A stretch of DNA of 47,594 nt from Prevotella sp. DNF00663 (GCF_001553265.1 NZ_KQ960649.1:7780-55373), one strand, 5' to 3'. Counted from the stretch's first letter, positions 32,660 through 42,425 are shown. Numbers and translations: made by a program. The notes: generated by a model from the sequence alone, not told the origin.

Positions 32660-33037
32660 ATGGAGACCTATCCCATCAACAAGGGGATCGGTCGTTCGGT
32701 AGAGTTTCAGGGACTCAAAAGCCAATACCTGTTCATCTTCGCAGGAGGGCTGCTCGCCCTCTTCGTGCTGTTTGTCATCCTCTACATGGCGGGTGTCAAT
32801 CAATGGATTTGTATCGGATTCGGAGGTACTGCCGCAGCCATCTTGGTGTGGCAGACCTTCTCCCTGAACAGGAAGTATGGGGAACACGGCCTGATGAAGC
32901 GTTCCGCGCTGCACAGCCATCCCCGTTACCTCATCAACCGACGACGCATTCCCCGTCTGCTACGGTACAAGGAGCTGCCAAGACGAAAGAGAAGAGAACG
33001 TAAAAGAACAAACAAAGGAAAGGAGGACAAAGAATGA
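32660..33037 (+). CDS. traF: TraF (DUF4133), VirB3-like
   Basis: A 125-residue protein with two close transmembrane segments (about 25-45 and 52-68) and a very basic C-terminus (RRKRRERKRTNKGKEDKE). VirB3-type proteins work with the VirB4 ATPase in the inner membrane. The stop codon overlaps the traG start (ATGA arrangement), consistent with stoichiometric coupling. Confidence 0.88.
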   Translation: METYPINKGIGRSVEFQGLKSQYLFIFAGGLLALFVLFVILYMAGVNQWICIGFGGTAAAILVWQTFSLNRKYGEHGLMKRSALHSHPRYLINRRRIPRLLRYKELPRRKRRERKRTNKGKEDKE

Positions 33038-35520
33038 GAAACGTACTGAAAGCCACCACGCTGGAAAACCGCTTCCCGCTGCTTGCCGTCGAAGAGGGCT
33101 GCATCATCTCGAAGGACGCCGACATCACGGTCGCTTTCCGTGTGGACTTGCCCGAACTCTATACGGTGACGAGTGCGGAGTATGCCTCTATCCATTCTTC
33201 TTGGGTAAAGGCAATCAAGGTGTTGCCGACCTACAGCGTCGTACACAAGCAGGATTGGTTTGTCAAGGAGGGCTACCGTCCGGACTTGCAAAAGGAGGAG
33301 ATGAGTTTCCTCTCCCGCAGTTTCGAGCGACACTTCAATGAGCGACCGTTCTTGAATCACGCCTGCTATCTGTTCCTGACCAAGACGACCAAGAACCGCA
33401 ACCGGCAGCAAAGCAACTTCTCCACCCTCTGCCGAGGACATATCATCCCCAAGGAGGTACGGGACAAGGATACTGCCCGCAAGTTCCTCGAAGCGACCGA
33501 GCAATTCGAGCGGATTATGAACGAAAGCGGTTTTATTCGCCTCTCTCGCCTAACGGACGAGGAGATTATCGGGACGGCGGAGACACCGGGACTGATTGAG
33601 AAGTATTTCTCGCTGTCCCTCTCCGACACGACGGTTTTGGAGGACATCGACCTCAAAGCCGACCAAATGCGTATCGGTGATAAGCGACTCTGCCTGCATA
33701 CCCTTTCCGATACGGAAGACCTGCCCGGGCTGGTAGGCACGGATATGCGCTATGAGCGTTTATCCACTGACCGCAGCGACTGCCGCCTTTCCTTTGCCGC
33801 ACCCGTGGGACTGTTGCTGCCGTGCAGCCATATCTACAACCAGTATGTGCTCATTGACGACAGTGCGGAGAACCTGCAACGCTTTGAGAAGAATGCACGG
33901 AACATGTACTCGCTCTCCCGCTACAGCCGAAGCAACCAGATCAATAAGCAGTGGATAGACGAGTATCTGAATGAGGCGCACAGCTTTGGGCTTACCTCCG
34001 TCCGCTGCCACTGCAACGTGCTGGCATGGAGCGAGGACGGCGAGGAACTCCGATGTATCCGCAACGACGTGGGCAGCCAGCTTGCCTTGATGGAGTGCAA
34101 GCCACGGCACAACACCGTGGACGTGCCTACGCTCTTTTGGGCAGGCATCCCGGGCAATGAAGCCGACTTCCCCGCCGAAGAGAGTTTCTACACCTTCATC
34201 GAACAGGCGGTCTGCTTCTTCAACGAGGAGACCAACTACCAAGATTCGCTCTCACCGTTCGGCATCAAGATGGCAGACCGCAGCGGCAAGCCGATTCACC
34301 TTGACATCTCCGACCTGCCGATGAAGAAAGGCATCATCACGAACCGTAACAAGTTCATCTTGGGACCCTCGGGCAGCGGTAAGTCGTTTTTCACCAACCA
34401 TCTCTTGAGGCAGTACTGGGAACAGAATACCCATATCGTCTTAGTGGACACGGGAAACAGCTATCAGGGGCTGTGCGAGATGATACGCCACAAGACGCAG
34501 GGTGAGGACGGGGTCTATTTCACCTACACGGACGAAAGCCCCATCAGCTTCAACCCGTTCTATACACCGGACAAGGTGTTCGACGTGGAGAAGCGCGAGA
34601 GCATCAAGACATTGCTGCTGACCCTTTGGAAGAAGGATAACGAACCTGCCACACGCTCGGAGGAGGTCGCCCTCTCCAATGCCGTGTCGCTCTTTATCGA
34701 ACGTATCAAGACGGACGACGGCATCGTACCCTCATTCAACAGCTTTTATGAGTTTCTCACTACCGATTATGCGACTTTGCTCCATGATAAGAAGGTCAGG
34801 GAAAAGGATTTTGACTTGGCTAATTTTCTCAACGTGCTGGAGCCGTACTATAAGGGTGGAGAATACGACTATCTATTGAACTCGGACAAGCAGCTCGATC
34901 TCTTGAACGCCCGCTTTATCGTCTTCGAAATCGACGCGATAAAGGATCATCCCATCCTTTTCCCCATCACGACCATCATCATTATGGAACTCTTCATCAA
35001 CAAGATGCGACGGCTGAAGGGAATACGGAAAGTCATCCTTATCGAGGAGGCTTGGAAGGCGATTGCGTCCGCAAATATGGCGGGATATATAAAATACCTC
35101 TACAAAACGGTAAGAAAATTCTTCGGCGAGGCGGTCGTGGTTACACAGGAGGTGGACGACATCATCCAGTCGCCCATTGTCAAGGAAAGTATCATCAACA
35201 ATTCCGACTGCAAGATACTGCTTGACCAGCGCAAGTACATGAACAAGTTCGATCAGATACAGGAACTCTTGGGACTGACGGACAAGGAACGGGGGCAGAT
35301 ACTCTCCATCAACCAGAGCAACGATGCCACAAGGTTATACAAGGAGGTGTGGATTGGGCTGGGTGGCGTACAGTCCGCCGTCTATGCCACGGAAGTGTCG
35401 AAAGCCGAATACCTCACCTACACGACGGAAGAGACGGAGAAGATGCGTGTGCTTGCCAGAGCCGAGCAACTTGGCGGCAACATGGAGCTTGCCGTCAGGC
35501 AACTTGCCGAAGAGAATTAG
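33034..35520 (+). CDS. traG: TraG, VirB4-type ATPase
   Basis: An 828-residue secretion ATPase that powers channel or pilus assembly. Walker A GPSGSGKS near residue 446, Walker B VILIEEAWKAI near 668. The N-terminal third is the VirB4 CagE-like domain; the C-terminal half is RecA-like. Length and position are typical of TraG in Bacteroidetes conjugative transposons. Starts four bases inside traF; followed by a 33-bp gap with the recurrent leader. Confidence 0.95.
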   Translation: MRNVLKATTLENRFPLLAVEEGCIISKDADITVAFRVDLPELYTVTSAEYASIHSSWVKAIKVLPTYSVVHKQDWFVKEGYRPDLQKEEMSFLSRSFERHFNERPFLNHACYLFLTKTTKNRNRQQSNFSTLCRGHIIPKEVRDKDTARKFLEATEQFERIMNESGFIRLSRLTDEEIIGTAETPGLIEKYFSLSLSDTTVLEDIDLKADQMRIGDKRLCLHTLSDTEDLPGLVGTDMRYERLSTDRSDCRLSFAAPVGLLLPCSHIYNQYVLIDDSAENLQRFEKNARNMYSLSRYSRSNQINKQWIDEYLNEAHSFGLTSVRCHCNVLAWSEDGEELRCIRNDVGSQLALMECKPRHNTVDVPTLFWAGIPGNEADFPAEESFYTFIEQAVCFFNEETNYQDSLSPFGIKMADRSGKPIHLDISDLPMKKGIITNRNKFILGPSGSGKSFFTNHLLRQYWEQNTHIVLVDTGNSYQGLCEMIRHKTQGEDGVYFTYTDESPISFNPFYTPDKVFDVEKRESIKTLLLTLWKKDNEPATRSEEVALSNAVSLFIERIKTDDGIVPSFNSFYEFLTTDYATLLHDKKVREKDFDLANFLNVLEPYYKGGEYDYLLNSDKQLDLLNARFIVFEIDAIKDHPILFPITTIIIMELFINKMRRLKGIRKVILIEEAWKAIASANMAGYIKYLYKTVRKFFGEAVVVTQEVDDIIQSPIVKESIINNSDCKILLDQRKYMNKFDQIQELLGLTDKERGQILSINQSNDATRLYKEVWIGLGGVQSAVYATEVSKAEYLTYTTEETEKMRVLARAEQLGGNMELAVRQLAEEN

Positions 35521-35532
35521 ACAACAATAACA

Positions 35533-35553
35533 TTCACTAAAATCCAAAGTAAA
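35533..35553 (+). promoter_or_regulatory. Recurrent leader motif before traI
   Basis: TTCACTAAAATCCAAAGTAA, continuing A, directly touches the ATG at 35554. This is the best example of the motif and fills the traG-traI gap. Confidence 0.8.
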
Positions 35554-36183
35554 ATGAGAAAGAAAATTTTAATGCTTATGGCGTGCGGTTGTCTCATGGC
35601 AGGTAGCGCACACGCCCAGTGGGTGGTCACAGACCCCACCAACCTTGCACAGAGCATCATCAACACCACCAAGGAAATCGTGCAGACCTCCAAGACGGTC
35701 AAGAACACGCTCGACAACTTCAAGGAGGTGGAGAAGCTCTACAATGAGAGCAAGAAGTACTACGATGCCCTGAAAAAGGTGAACGACCTCGTTCGTGATG
35801 CCCAAAGGGTAAAGGAGACCATTCTGATGGTCGGGGAAATCTCCGACATCTATGTGAACAACTACAAGAAGATGCTCTCCGACCCGAACTTCCGACCGGA
35901 GGAACTGATAGCCATTGCCAACGGCTATACCAAACTGCTCGGAGAGAGCAACAACCTGCTCAAGGAACTGAAACAGGTGGTGAACATCACCACACTGAAG
36001 ATGACCGACAAGGAGCGTATGGACGTGGTGGACCACTGCTACAAGGAGGTGAGGGACTACCGCAACCTCGTGCGCTACTACACCAACAAGAACATCTCCG
36101 TGAGTTACCTCAGAGCCAAGGCGAAGAAGGATGCGGACAGGGTACTTGACCTGTACGGGACGGACAACGAAAGATACTGGTAG
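35554..36183 (+). CDS. traI: TraI (DUF4141), VirB5-like
   Basis: A 209-residue exported protein with a signal peptide (about 1-22, ending AHAQ) and long helices (residues 45-190) typical of DUF4141. A periplasmic, pilus-tip or channel-associated role like VirB5 is inferred from position. Two bases separate it from traJ. Confidence 0.85.
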   Translation: MRKKILMLMACGCLMAGSAHAQWVVTDPTNLAQSIINTTKEIVQTSKTVKNTLDNFKEVEKLYNESKKYYDALKKVNDLVRDAQRVKETILMVGEISDIYVNNYKKMLSDPNFRPEELIAIANGYTKLLGESNNLLKELKQVVNITTLKMTDKERMDVVDHCYKEVRDYRNLVRYYTNKNISVSYLRAKAKKDADRVLDLYGTDNERYW

Positions 36184-36185
36184 CC

Positions 36186-37277
36186 ATGGGAGCGGAATTT
36201 GACAATCTGCATCAGGTGCTCCGTTCGCTTTATACGGAGATGATGCCCATGTGCGGCGACATGATTGCCGTTGCAAAGGGAATTGCGGGCTTGGGTGCTC
36301 TCTTCTATGTGGCACTCAGGATATGGCAGACGCTTGCCCGTGCCGAGCCTATCGACGTCTATCCACTGCTCCGTCCGTTCGCTCTCGGTCTCTGCATTCT
36401 CTTTTTCCCGATGGTCTTGGACACCATCAACGGTGTGCTCAGTCCCGTCGTGCAGGGAACGCACAAGATGATGGAGACGCAAACCTTCAAGATGGACGAG
36501 TACCGCAAGATGCGGGACAAGATAGAGTATGAGTCAATGGTGCGTGACCCGGAGACCGCCTACTTGGTGAGCAACGAGGAGTTCGATAAAAAAATAGATG
36601 AACTCGGTCTTTCGCCTTCGGATATGGCAACGATGGCAGGGATGTATGTGGAACGCAGTATGTACAACTTCAAAAAATGGTTCCGTAATATGGTGCGGGA
36701 GTTTTTGGAACTGCTCTTCGCCGCTTCCGCCCTGCTCATCGACACGCTCAGGACTTTCTTCCTGATTGTCCTCTCCATCTTGGGACCGATAGCCTTCGCC
36801 ATCTCCGTATGGGACGGTTTTCAGAGTACCCTCACGCAATGGATTACGAGGTATGTCTCCATCTATTTCTGGCTGCCCGTGGCGGACTTGTTCAGTTCGA
36901 TGCTGGCAAAAATCCAGGAACTGATGCTCAAGCACGACATCACACAGTTACAGAACGACCCGACCTATTCCATAGATGCCTCGAACGGTGTGTATTTGGT
37001 CTTTATGATCATCGGTATCATCGGCTACTTTACCGTTCCCACCGTTGCCGGTTGGATTATCCAAGCGGGAGGTGCAGGGAACTATGGCAAGAACGTGGGA
37101 CTTGCTGCTTCAAAGGGTGCAGGTATCGCAGGTGCCGTGGGTGGAGCCGTCGGCGGTTTCGCCGGAGGACACGCACGAAATGCGATGAACTATGCGGGTA
37201 GCAAGGGCAAGGAGATTGCCGGGAAGTTATTTCATCGGGGAGGAAACAAATCCTCCGAACCATCGGAACAAAATTAA
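36186..37277 (+). CDS. traJ: TraJ, VirB6-like polytopic membrane protein
   Basis: A 363-residue inner-membrane protein with hydrophobic segments at about 30-50, 62-85, 180-210, 215-240 and 275-300. The C-terminus is rich in Gly and Ala (GAGIAGAVGGAVGGFAGG) and then basic. Position and topology match TraJ, the VirB6 equivalent. Confidence 0.88.
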   Translation: MGAEFDNLHQVLRSLYTEMMPMCGDMIAVAKGIAGLGALFYVALRIWQTLARAEPIDVYPLLRPFALGLCILFFPMVLDTINGVLSPVVQGTHKMMETQTFKMDEYRKMRDKIEYESMVRDPETAYLVSNEEFDKKIDELGLSPSDMATMAGMYVERSMYNFKKWFRNMVREFLELLFAASALLIDTLRTFFLIVLSILGPIAFAISVWDGFQSTLTQWITRYVSIYFWLPVADLFSSMLAKIQELMLKHDITQLQNDPTYSIDASNGVYLVFMIIGIIGYFTVPTVAGWIIQAGGAGNYGKNVGLAASKGAGIAGAVGGAVGGFAGGHARNAMNYAGSKGKEIAGKLFHRGGNKSSEPSEQN

Positions 37278-37283
37278 AAAGCT

Positions 37284-37907
37284 ATGGAATTTAAGTCATT
37301 AAAGAATATCGAAACGAGTTTCAGGCAGATACGCCTCTTTACCTTGGTCGTCATCTGCCTGTGTGCTACCCTTGCGGGCTATTCGGTATGGAGTGCCTAC
37401 TCCTTTGCCGAAGCCCAGAGGCAGAAAATATATGTATTGGATGGCGGTAAGTCGCTGATGCTCGCCCTGTCGCAGGATCTGTCGCAGAATAGACCCGCGG
37501 AAGCCAAGGAGCATATCCGCCGCTTCCACGAACTGTTCTTCACGCTTTCACCAGACAAGAATGCGATTGAAAGCAATATCTCCCGTGCATTGCTCTTGGC
37601 GGACAAGAGTGCCTACAACTATTATCGGGATTTCTCAGAGAAGGGATATTACAACCGTATCATTGCGGGCAACATCAACCAAGTCGTGCAGGTGGACAGC
37701 GTGGTATGCAACTTCAACCGCTATCCGTATTCCGCAAGGACGTATGCCCGACAGTTGATTATCCGTGCCAGCAACGTCACGGAACGCAGCCTCGTTACGG
37801 AGTGCCGCCTGCTGAACACGAACCGAAGCGACGACAACCCGAACGGTTTTAACATCGAGGGATTTGAGATTTTGGAGAACAAGGACATCAGTACCCGTAA
37901 GCGATGA
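37284..37907 (+). CDS. traK: TraK, VirB8-like
   Basis: A 207-residue bitopic protein: short cytoplasmic N-terminus, one membrane segment (about 17-37, LFTLVVICLCATLAGYSVW), and a periplasmic domain with NTF2-like composition, as in VirB8. The stop codon overlaps the traL start by four bases. Confidence 0.88.
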   Translation: MEFKSLKNIETSFRQIRLFTLVVICLCATLAGYSVWSAYSFAEAQRQKIYVLDGGKSLMLALSQDLSQNRPAEAKEHIRRFHELFFTLSPDKNAIESNISRALLLADKSAYNYYRDFSEKGYYNRIIAGNINQVVQVDSVVCNFNRYPYSARTYARQLIIRASNVTERSLVTECRLLNTNRSDDNPNGFNIEGFEILENKDISTRKR

Positions 37908-38236
37908 AAAAGAAAAGTCTGTTCCGAATGATGCAGGAGGGAGCGGAGGCAAGGCTCCGCCGCCTGTGCGGACGCATCCCCGCTCATTTGAGGCTGTATG
38001 TCGTCCTGACGATGCTTCTCTTTTTCGCCATACTTGCCAACTATGTTTTCTTCAACGGTTTGTACCGTATCTTCTCAGACGGAGACTCCGAGGAGGAAAC
38101 GTTACCGGCAATCGAGCATATCGAAACCCCTGAAGTAAGGCGGCTCTATCCCAACGACAGTATCAACCTATTAAAGTATTACGATTATGTACCCATTCAA
38201 AAGAAAGACAGCCTCCAATACGAGCACCTCGCCTGA
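37904..38236 (+). CDS. traL: TraL (DUF3989)
   Basis: A 110-residue protein with one membrane segment (about 30-52, LYVVLTMLLFFAILANYVFF) between a basic N-terminus and an acidic tail. DUF3989 family; function in the channel unknown. Its last 50 bp overlap the start of traM in another frame. Confidence 0.85.
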   Translation: MKKKSLFRMMQEGAEARLRRLCGRIPAHLRLYVVLTMLLFFAILANYVFFNGLYRIFSDGDSEEETLPAIEHIETPEVRRLYPNDSINLLKYYDYVPIQKKDSLQYEHLA

Positions 38237-39548
38237 ACTGACGGAGGAAGAAAAACAAAGGCGAAAGAAGTTTGTCATTTACCCGCTGATGTTCCTGCTT
38301 TTTGCAGGCTGTATGTGGCTCATCTTTGCCCCATCGAAGAAAGAGGAGGAGCAGGACAGCCAAGGTTTCAATACGGAAATGCCGGATCCGCAAGCCTCGG
38401 AACTCATCGGCGATAAGAAGAAAGCCTACGAAAAGGAGATGATGGAACAGAAGGAACAGGAACGAAGCCGTGCCATGCAAAGCCTCAGTTCCATGTTCGG
38501 GGAGATGACAGGAGGACAACCGGTGCAGAGTTCCGAAGAGTTGGCATTGAAGACGGATTTGTCGGAAAGAGATAACGGTTTCGGCTCTCGTACCACTGCT
38601 CCACAAGAGGGATTCCATGCTTCGGCTTCCGCTTACCAAGACATCAACCGCACGCTCGGCAGTTTCTATGAAGCACCAAGAGAAGACCCGGAAAAAGAGG
38701 AAATGCGTACCCGTTTGAAGGAGTTGGAAAGTCGTATGAGTGCCGAGCAGCAGTCGCCCGCTATAACCGTGAACGACCAGATGGCACTGCTCGAAAAATC
38801 CTATCAACTGGCAGCCAAGTATATGCCCGCAGGAGGTAATGGACAATCTGCTTCGGTGACACATACCTCGGGGAATGAGACGGCTTCCGAAAGGAAAGCG
38901 GTCTCTTCCGGTCGCAATGGAAAGGCAATGGCGTTTCCTGTCAGGCAGGTGAGCGGTCAAGTGGTGTCGGCTCTGGCACAGCCGATGAGCGACTCGACTT
39001 TCCGCTCCGAATATGTCAAGGAGAGGAACTATATGTTTCAAACGGCTATCGGGACAATCTCGCAGACGGAGAGAAACACCATATCAGCCTGTGTGTATAA
39101 CAATCAGACGGTTATGGATGGGCAGACGGTGCGTTTCCGTCTCTTGGAGCCGATGTTGGTATCGGGCAGGGAGATTCCACGCAATGCCCTTGTCGTGGGA
39201 ACGGCAAAGTTGCAGGGCGAACGACTCTCCATTGTCATTTCCTCATTGGAGTATCGGGGAAGCATCATTCCCGTGGAGCTGTCGGTCTATGACACGGACG
39301 GACAGGCAGGGATATTCATTCCCGGCTCGATGGAACGCAGTGCCGCCAAGGAAATCGTTGCGGGTATGGGGACATCCGTAGGCAGCAGCGTGAACATCTC
39401 CACTGATGCAAAAGCACAGCTTGCCTCCGACCTCGGCAAGGGGCTGATACAGGGAACAAGCCAATACTTTGCAAAGAAGATGCGTACCGTCAAGGTGCAT
39501 CTGAAGGCAGGTTATAAGGTGCTACTCTATCAGCCAGAGAACAAGTAA
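38187..39548 (+). CDS. traM: TraM, VirB10-like
   Basis: A 453-residue protein that should span from inner to outer membrane as part of the core complex. One membrane segment (about 31-49), a charged and Gln-rich periplasmic linker (50-260), then a conserved beta-rich C-terminal domain (about 290-453), with the VirB10-like region starting ISACVYNNQTVMDGQTV. The start at 38187 lies inside traL (50-bp overlap). Confidence 0.9.
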   Translation: MYPFKRKTASNTSTSPELTEEEKQRRKKFVIYPLMFLLFAGCMWLIFAPSKKEEEQDSQGFNTEMPDPQASELIGDKKKAYEKEMMEQKEQERSRAMQSLSSMFGEMTGGQPVQSSEELALKTDLSERDNGFGSRTTAPQEGFHASASAYQDINRTLGSFYEAPREDPEKEEMRTRLKELESRMSAEQQSPAITVNDQMALLEKSYQLAAKYMPAGGNGQSASVTHTSGNETASERKAVSSGRNGKAMAFPVRQVSGQVVSALAQPMSDSTFRSEYVKERNYMFQTAIGTISQTERNTISACVYNNQTVMDGQTVRFRLLEPMLVSGREIPRNALVVGTAKLQGERLSIVISSLEYRGSIIPVELSVYDTDGQAGIFIPGSMERSAAKEIVAGMGTSVGSSVNISTDAKAQLASDLGKGLIQGTSQYFAKKMRTVKVHLKAGYKVLLYQPENK

Positions 39549-39560
39549 ATCACAATTATT

Positions 39561-39585
39561 ATTCACCACTTTAATCCAAAGTAAA
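39561..39585 (+). promoter_or_regulatory. Recurrent leader motif before traN
   Basis: CACCACTTTAATCCAAAGTA, continuing AA, abuts the traN ATG and occupies most of the 37-bp gap after traM. Confidence 0.75.
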
Positions 39586-40506
39586 ATGAAAAGAACAGTT
39601 TTAGCCATCGCCCTGATGCTGGGCGTAGTCTGTGCGAACGCACAGGAAACAACTTCAAGCGGAGACCTCTATGAGGGACTGACACGTAAAATCGCCTTTG
39701 AGCGCATGATACCGCCTCACGGGTTGGAAATCACCTACGATAAGACGGTGCACATCATCTTCCCCTCCGCCGTTCGCTATGTGGATTTGGGTTCGCCCAA
39801 CCTCATTGCGGGTAAGGCGGACGGAGCGGAGAACGTCATCCGTGTGAAAGCGACGGTCAAGAACTTCCGGGAGGAGACGAATATGAGCGTCATCACGGAG
39901 GACGGTGCGTTTTACACCTTTAATGTCAAGTATGCCGACGAGCCGCTGCTCTTGAACGTGGAGATGACGGACTTTATTCATGACGGTGCGAGCGTAAACC
40001 GCCCAAACAATGCGATGGAGGTCTATCTGAAGGAACTTGGCAGCGAGAGTCCGATGCTGGTAAGGCTCATCATGAAGTCCATCCATAAGGAGAATAGGCG
40101 TACCGTCAAGCACATCGGCAGCAAGGCGTTTGGCATTCAATATTTGCTTCGAGGTCTGTACTCGCACAACGGGTTACTGTACTTCCACACCGAACTGCGC
40201 AACAAATCCAACGTTCCGTTCGACATCGACTTCATCACGTTCAAAATCGTGGATAAGAAGGTTGCCAAGCAGACCGCCATGCAGGAGCAGGTACTGCTTC
40301 CGCTGCGTGCCTACAACTATGTTACCTGTGTGGCGGGACAGAAGAGCGGTCGCACGGTGTTCACGCTTCAGAAGTTCACCATCCCCGATGACAAGCAGCT
40401 CATTGTGGAGATGCACGAGAAAAACGGTGGGCGACATCAGTCCTTCATCGTGGAGAACGAAGACCTTGTGCGTGCAGGGGAGATTGACGAACTCAGAGTG
40501 AAGTAA
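39586..40506 (+). CDS. traN: TraN (DUF4138), VirB9-like
   Basis: A 306-residue exported protein. A signal peptide ends near residue 20 (VCANAQ). The rest is beta-rich, consistent with VirB9-type outer core subunits; DUF4138 family. One base separates it from traO, and its partner TraM is encoded just upstream. Confidence 0.9.
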   Translation: MKRTVLAIALMLGVVCANAQETTSSGDLYEGLTRKIAFERMIPPHGLEITYDKTVHIIFPSAVRYVDLGSPNLIAGKADGAENVIRVKATVKNFREETNMSVITEDGAFYTFNVKYADEPLLLNVEMTDFIHDGASVNRPNNAMEVYLKELGSESPMLVRLIMKSIHKENRRTVKHIGSKAFGIQYLLRGLYSHNGLLYFHTELRNKSNVPFDIDFITFKIVDKKVAKQTAMQEQVLLPLRAYNYVTCVAGQKSGRTVFTLQKFTIPDDKQLIVEMHEKNGGRHQSFIVENEDLVRAGEIDELRVK

Positions 40507-40507
40507 T

Positions 40508-41092
40508 ATGAGAAAGTCTCTATTTTCCATATTTATCGTGATGCTTGCCCTCTTTGCAGGGCAGGCACACGCCCAACGCTGTCTGCCCAAAATGAAGGGC
40601 ATACGCCTGACCGCAGGCATGGCGGACGGCTTTTATGCCAAGTCTGCCAGCAACAACACAGGCTATATGTTCGGGGCTTCGCTTGCCACCTACACTAAAG
40701 GCGGACATCAATGGGTGCTTGGGGCGGAGTATCTCTGCAGATACCACCCTTATCGGGATAGCCGTATCCCTACGGAGCAGTTCACGGGCGAGGGAGGTTT
40801 CTTCTGTAATATGCTGTCCGACGGGAGCAAGACCTTCTTCCTCTCCGCAGGCGTTTCTGCCTTGGCGGGATATGAGACGGTCAATGGTGGAAAGAAACTG
40901 CTCTTTGACGGCTCGACGCTACGAAATAAGGACGGCTTTCTTTATGGTGGTGCCGTTACCTTGCAGGCGGAGACTTATCTGACGGACAGATTGGTGTTAT
41001 TGTTCTATGGCAGGGAGTGTTGTCTGTGGGGTGGCTCTACGGAGCGTTTCCATGCCCAGTACGGTGTCGGACTGAAAATCATGCTGGACTGA
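40508..41092 (+). CDS. traO: TraO, outer membrane barrel-like protein
   Basis: A 194-residue exported protein with a signal peptide (1-23, ending AHAQ) and alternating hydrophobic strands with aromatic ends, as in an eight-stranded beta-barrel. TraO family of conjugative transposons. The stop codon overlaps the traP start (TGATG). Confidence 0.88.
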   Translation: MRKSLFSIFIVMLALFAGQAHAQRCLPKMKGIRLTAGMADGFYAKSASNNTGYMFGASLATYTKGGHQWVLGAEYLCRYHPYRDSRIPTEQFTGEGGFFCNMLSDGSKTFFLSAGVSALAGYETVNGGKKLLFDGSTLRNKDGFLYGGAVTLQAETYLTDRLVLLFYGRECCLWGGSTERFHAQYGVGLKIMLD

Positions 41093-41937
41093 TGGACGTG
41101 CGACAAATGAGAAAAATCCCCATTGCGGACTTCCTGAACGCAATGGGGATTCAGCCAAAAAAGCAGAAAGGTGGCATTCTCTGGTACAATGCTCCTTACC
41201 GCACGGAACGGACACCCTCGTTCAAGGTCGATACGAATAAAAATGTATGGTTCGACTTTGGAATCGGCAAAGGGGGCGACATTTTCGACTTAGCAGGAGA
41301 GTTTATCGGAAGCGGTGACTTCCTCCTGCGGGCGGCTTTCATTGCAAAGAGTGGAACGTGTCCGCCACTTGCTTTGGAACAACCGCAAAGAAGCGAAAGG
41401 AAAGGACTTGTCTTCGAGGATATTTGGGTGCGACCATTGCAGAATCCCAGACTGCTGGGTTATCTGGAAGAACGGGGAATCAATGCCCACGTTGCCATAC
41501 CCAACTGCGAGGAGGTTCGATACCGGGTGCATGGCAAACGGTACTATGCCATCGGCTTTCGTAATGAGGCAGGAGGAATGGAATTGCGTAATCGCTTCTT
41601 CAAGGGCTGCATCCCTCCGAAGGATATTTCACTGAAGCGTAACGGTTCGGACGTGTGTGCCGTATTCGAGGGCTTTATGGATTACCTCTCCGCTATGCAA
41701 ATGGGCATCATCGCTTCGGACTGGCTTGTGCTTAATTCCGTCTCCAACGTGGAAAAAGCGGAGAAAGCCTTGCAGGGCTATGAAAGGATAGAATGCTTCC
41801 TCGACAATGACGAGGCAGGGAGAAGGACTTTTCAGAGATTGCATGGCTGTTTCGGGGAGAAGGTCATCGACCGTTCTGCCCTATATGCCAAACATAAGGA
41901 TTTGAATGACTACCTGCTGTCTCAAAGGCGGGTGTGA
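41092..41937 (+). CDS. traP: TraP, DNA primase-like (CHC2 relic plus Toprim)
   Basis: A 281-residue protein from ATG 41092, whose TGATG overlap with traO makes it the likely start; an upstream ATG at 41017 would add 25 unrelated residues. The N-terminus has the primase zinc-domain fold (WYNAPYRTERTPSFKVD...GKGGDIFDL), but the usual Cys-His-Cys-Cys ligands are missing. A Toprim domain follows (AVFEGFMDYLSAM about 187-199, FLDNDEAGRRTF about 232-243). Probably primes complementary-strand synthesis in the recipient or donor (inference), though without zinc it may be altered. Confidence 0.85.
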   Translation: MDVRQMRKIPIADFLNAMGIQPKKQKGGILWYNAPYRTERTPSFKVDTNKNVWFDFGIGKGGDIFDLAGEFIGSGDFLLRAAFIAKSGTCPPLALEQPQRSERKGLVFEDIWVRPLQNPRLLGYLEERGINAHVAIPNCEEVRYRVHGKRYYAIGFRNEAGGMELRNRFFKGCIPPKDISLKRNGSDVCAVFEGFMDYLSAMQMGIIASDWLVLNSVSNVEKAEKALQGYERIECFLDNDEAGRRTFQRLHGCFGEKVIDRSALYAKHKDLNDYLLSQRRV

Positions 41938-41963
41938 GTGTATAATATAAAATGTAACAAACA

Positions 41964-42425
41964 ATGAAGAAGAAAATATTGAATACAATTTGGGTAATGG
42001 GGGTACTCTCCATTGCTGTGTTTTGTTTATCTGCTTGTAATCACGAGCTGGATATTCAGCAGGCGTATCCGTTCACGGTAGAGACAATGCCGGTGCAGAA
42101 GCATATCGCCAAGGGACAGACGGCGGAAATACGCTGCACGCTCAAACGGCAGGGGCGATTTGAAGATGCACGCTATACCATCCGTTATTTCCAACCCGAT
42201 GGTAGGGGGAGATTGAAGATGGATAACGGTATGGTCTTCAAGCCCAAAGACCGTTATCCGCTCACGAAAGAAGAGTTCAGGCTATACTATACTTCCGCAT
42301 CCACAGACCAACAGACAATAGATGTGTATGTGGAGGACAACTTCGGGCAGACGGCAAAGCTCTCGTTTGAGTTCAACAGTCAGAAGAACGAGGAAAAGGA
42401 GAAGAAGGATGAGGATAGGAAGTAA
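41964..42425 (+). CDS. traQ: TraQ (DUF3872) lipoprotein
   Basis: A 153-residue lipoprotein with lipobox LSAC and Cys25. The mature part is a beta-sandwich-like DUF3872 domain; the C-terminus is extremely rich in Lys and Glu (NEEKEKKDEDRK), possibly because that stretch also encodes the ribosome-binding region of the overlapping lysozyme gene. Outer-membrane or periplasmic component of the channel. Confidence 0.88.
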   Translation: MKKKILNTIWVMGVLSIAVFCLSACNHELDIQQAYPFTVETMPVQKHIAKGQTAEIRCTLKRQGRFEDARYTIRYFQPDGRGRLKMDNGMVFKPKDRYPLTKEEFRLYYTSASTDQQTIDVYVEDNFGQTAKLSFEFNSQKNEEKEKKDEDRK

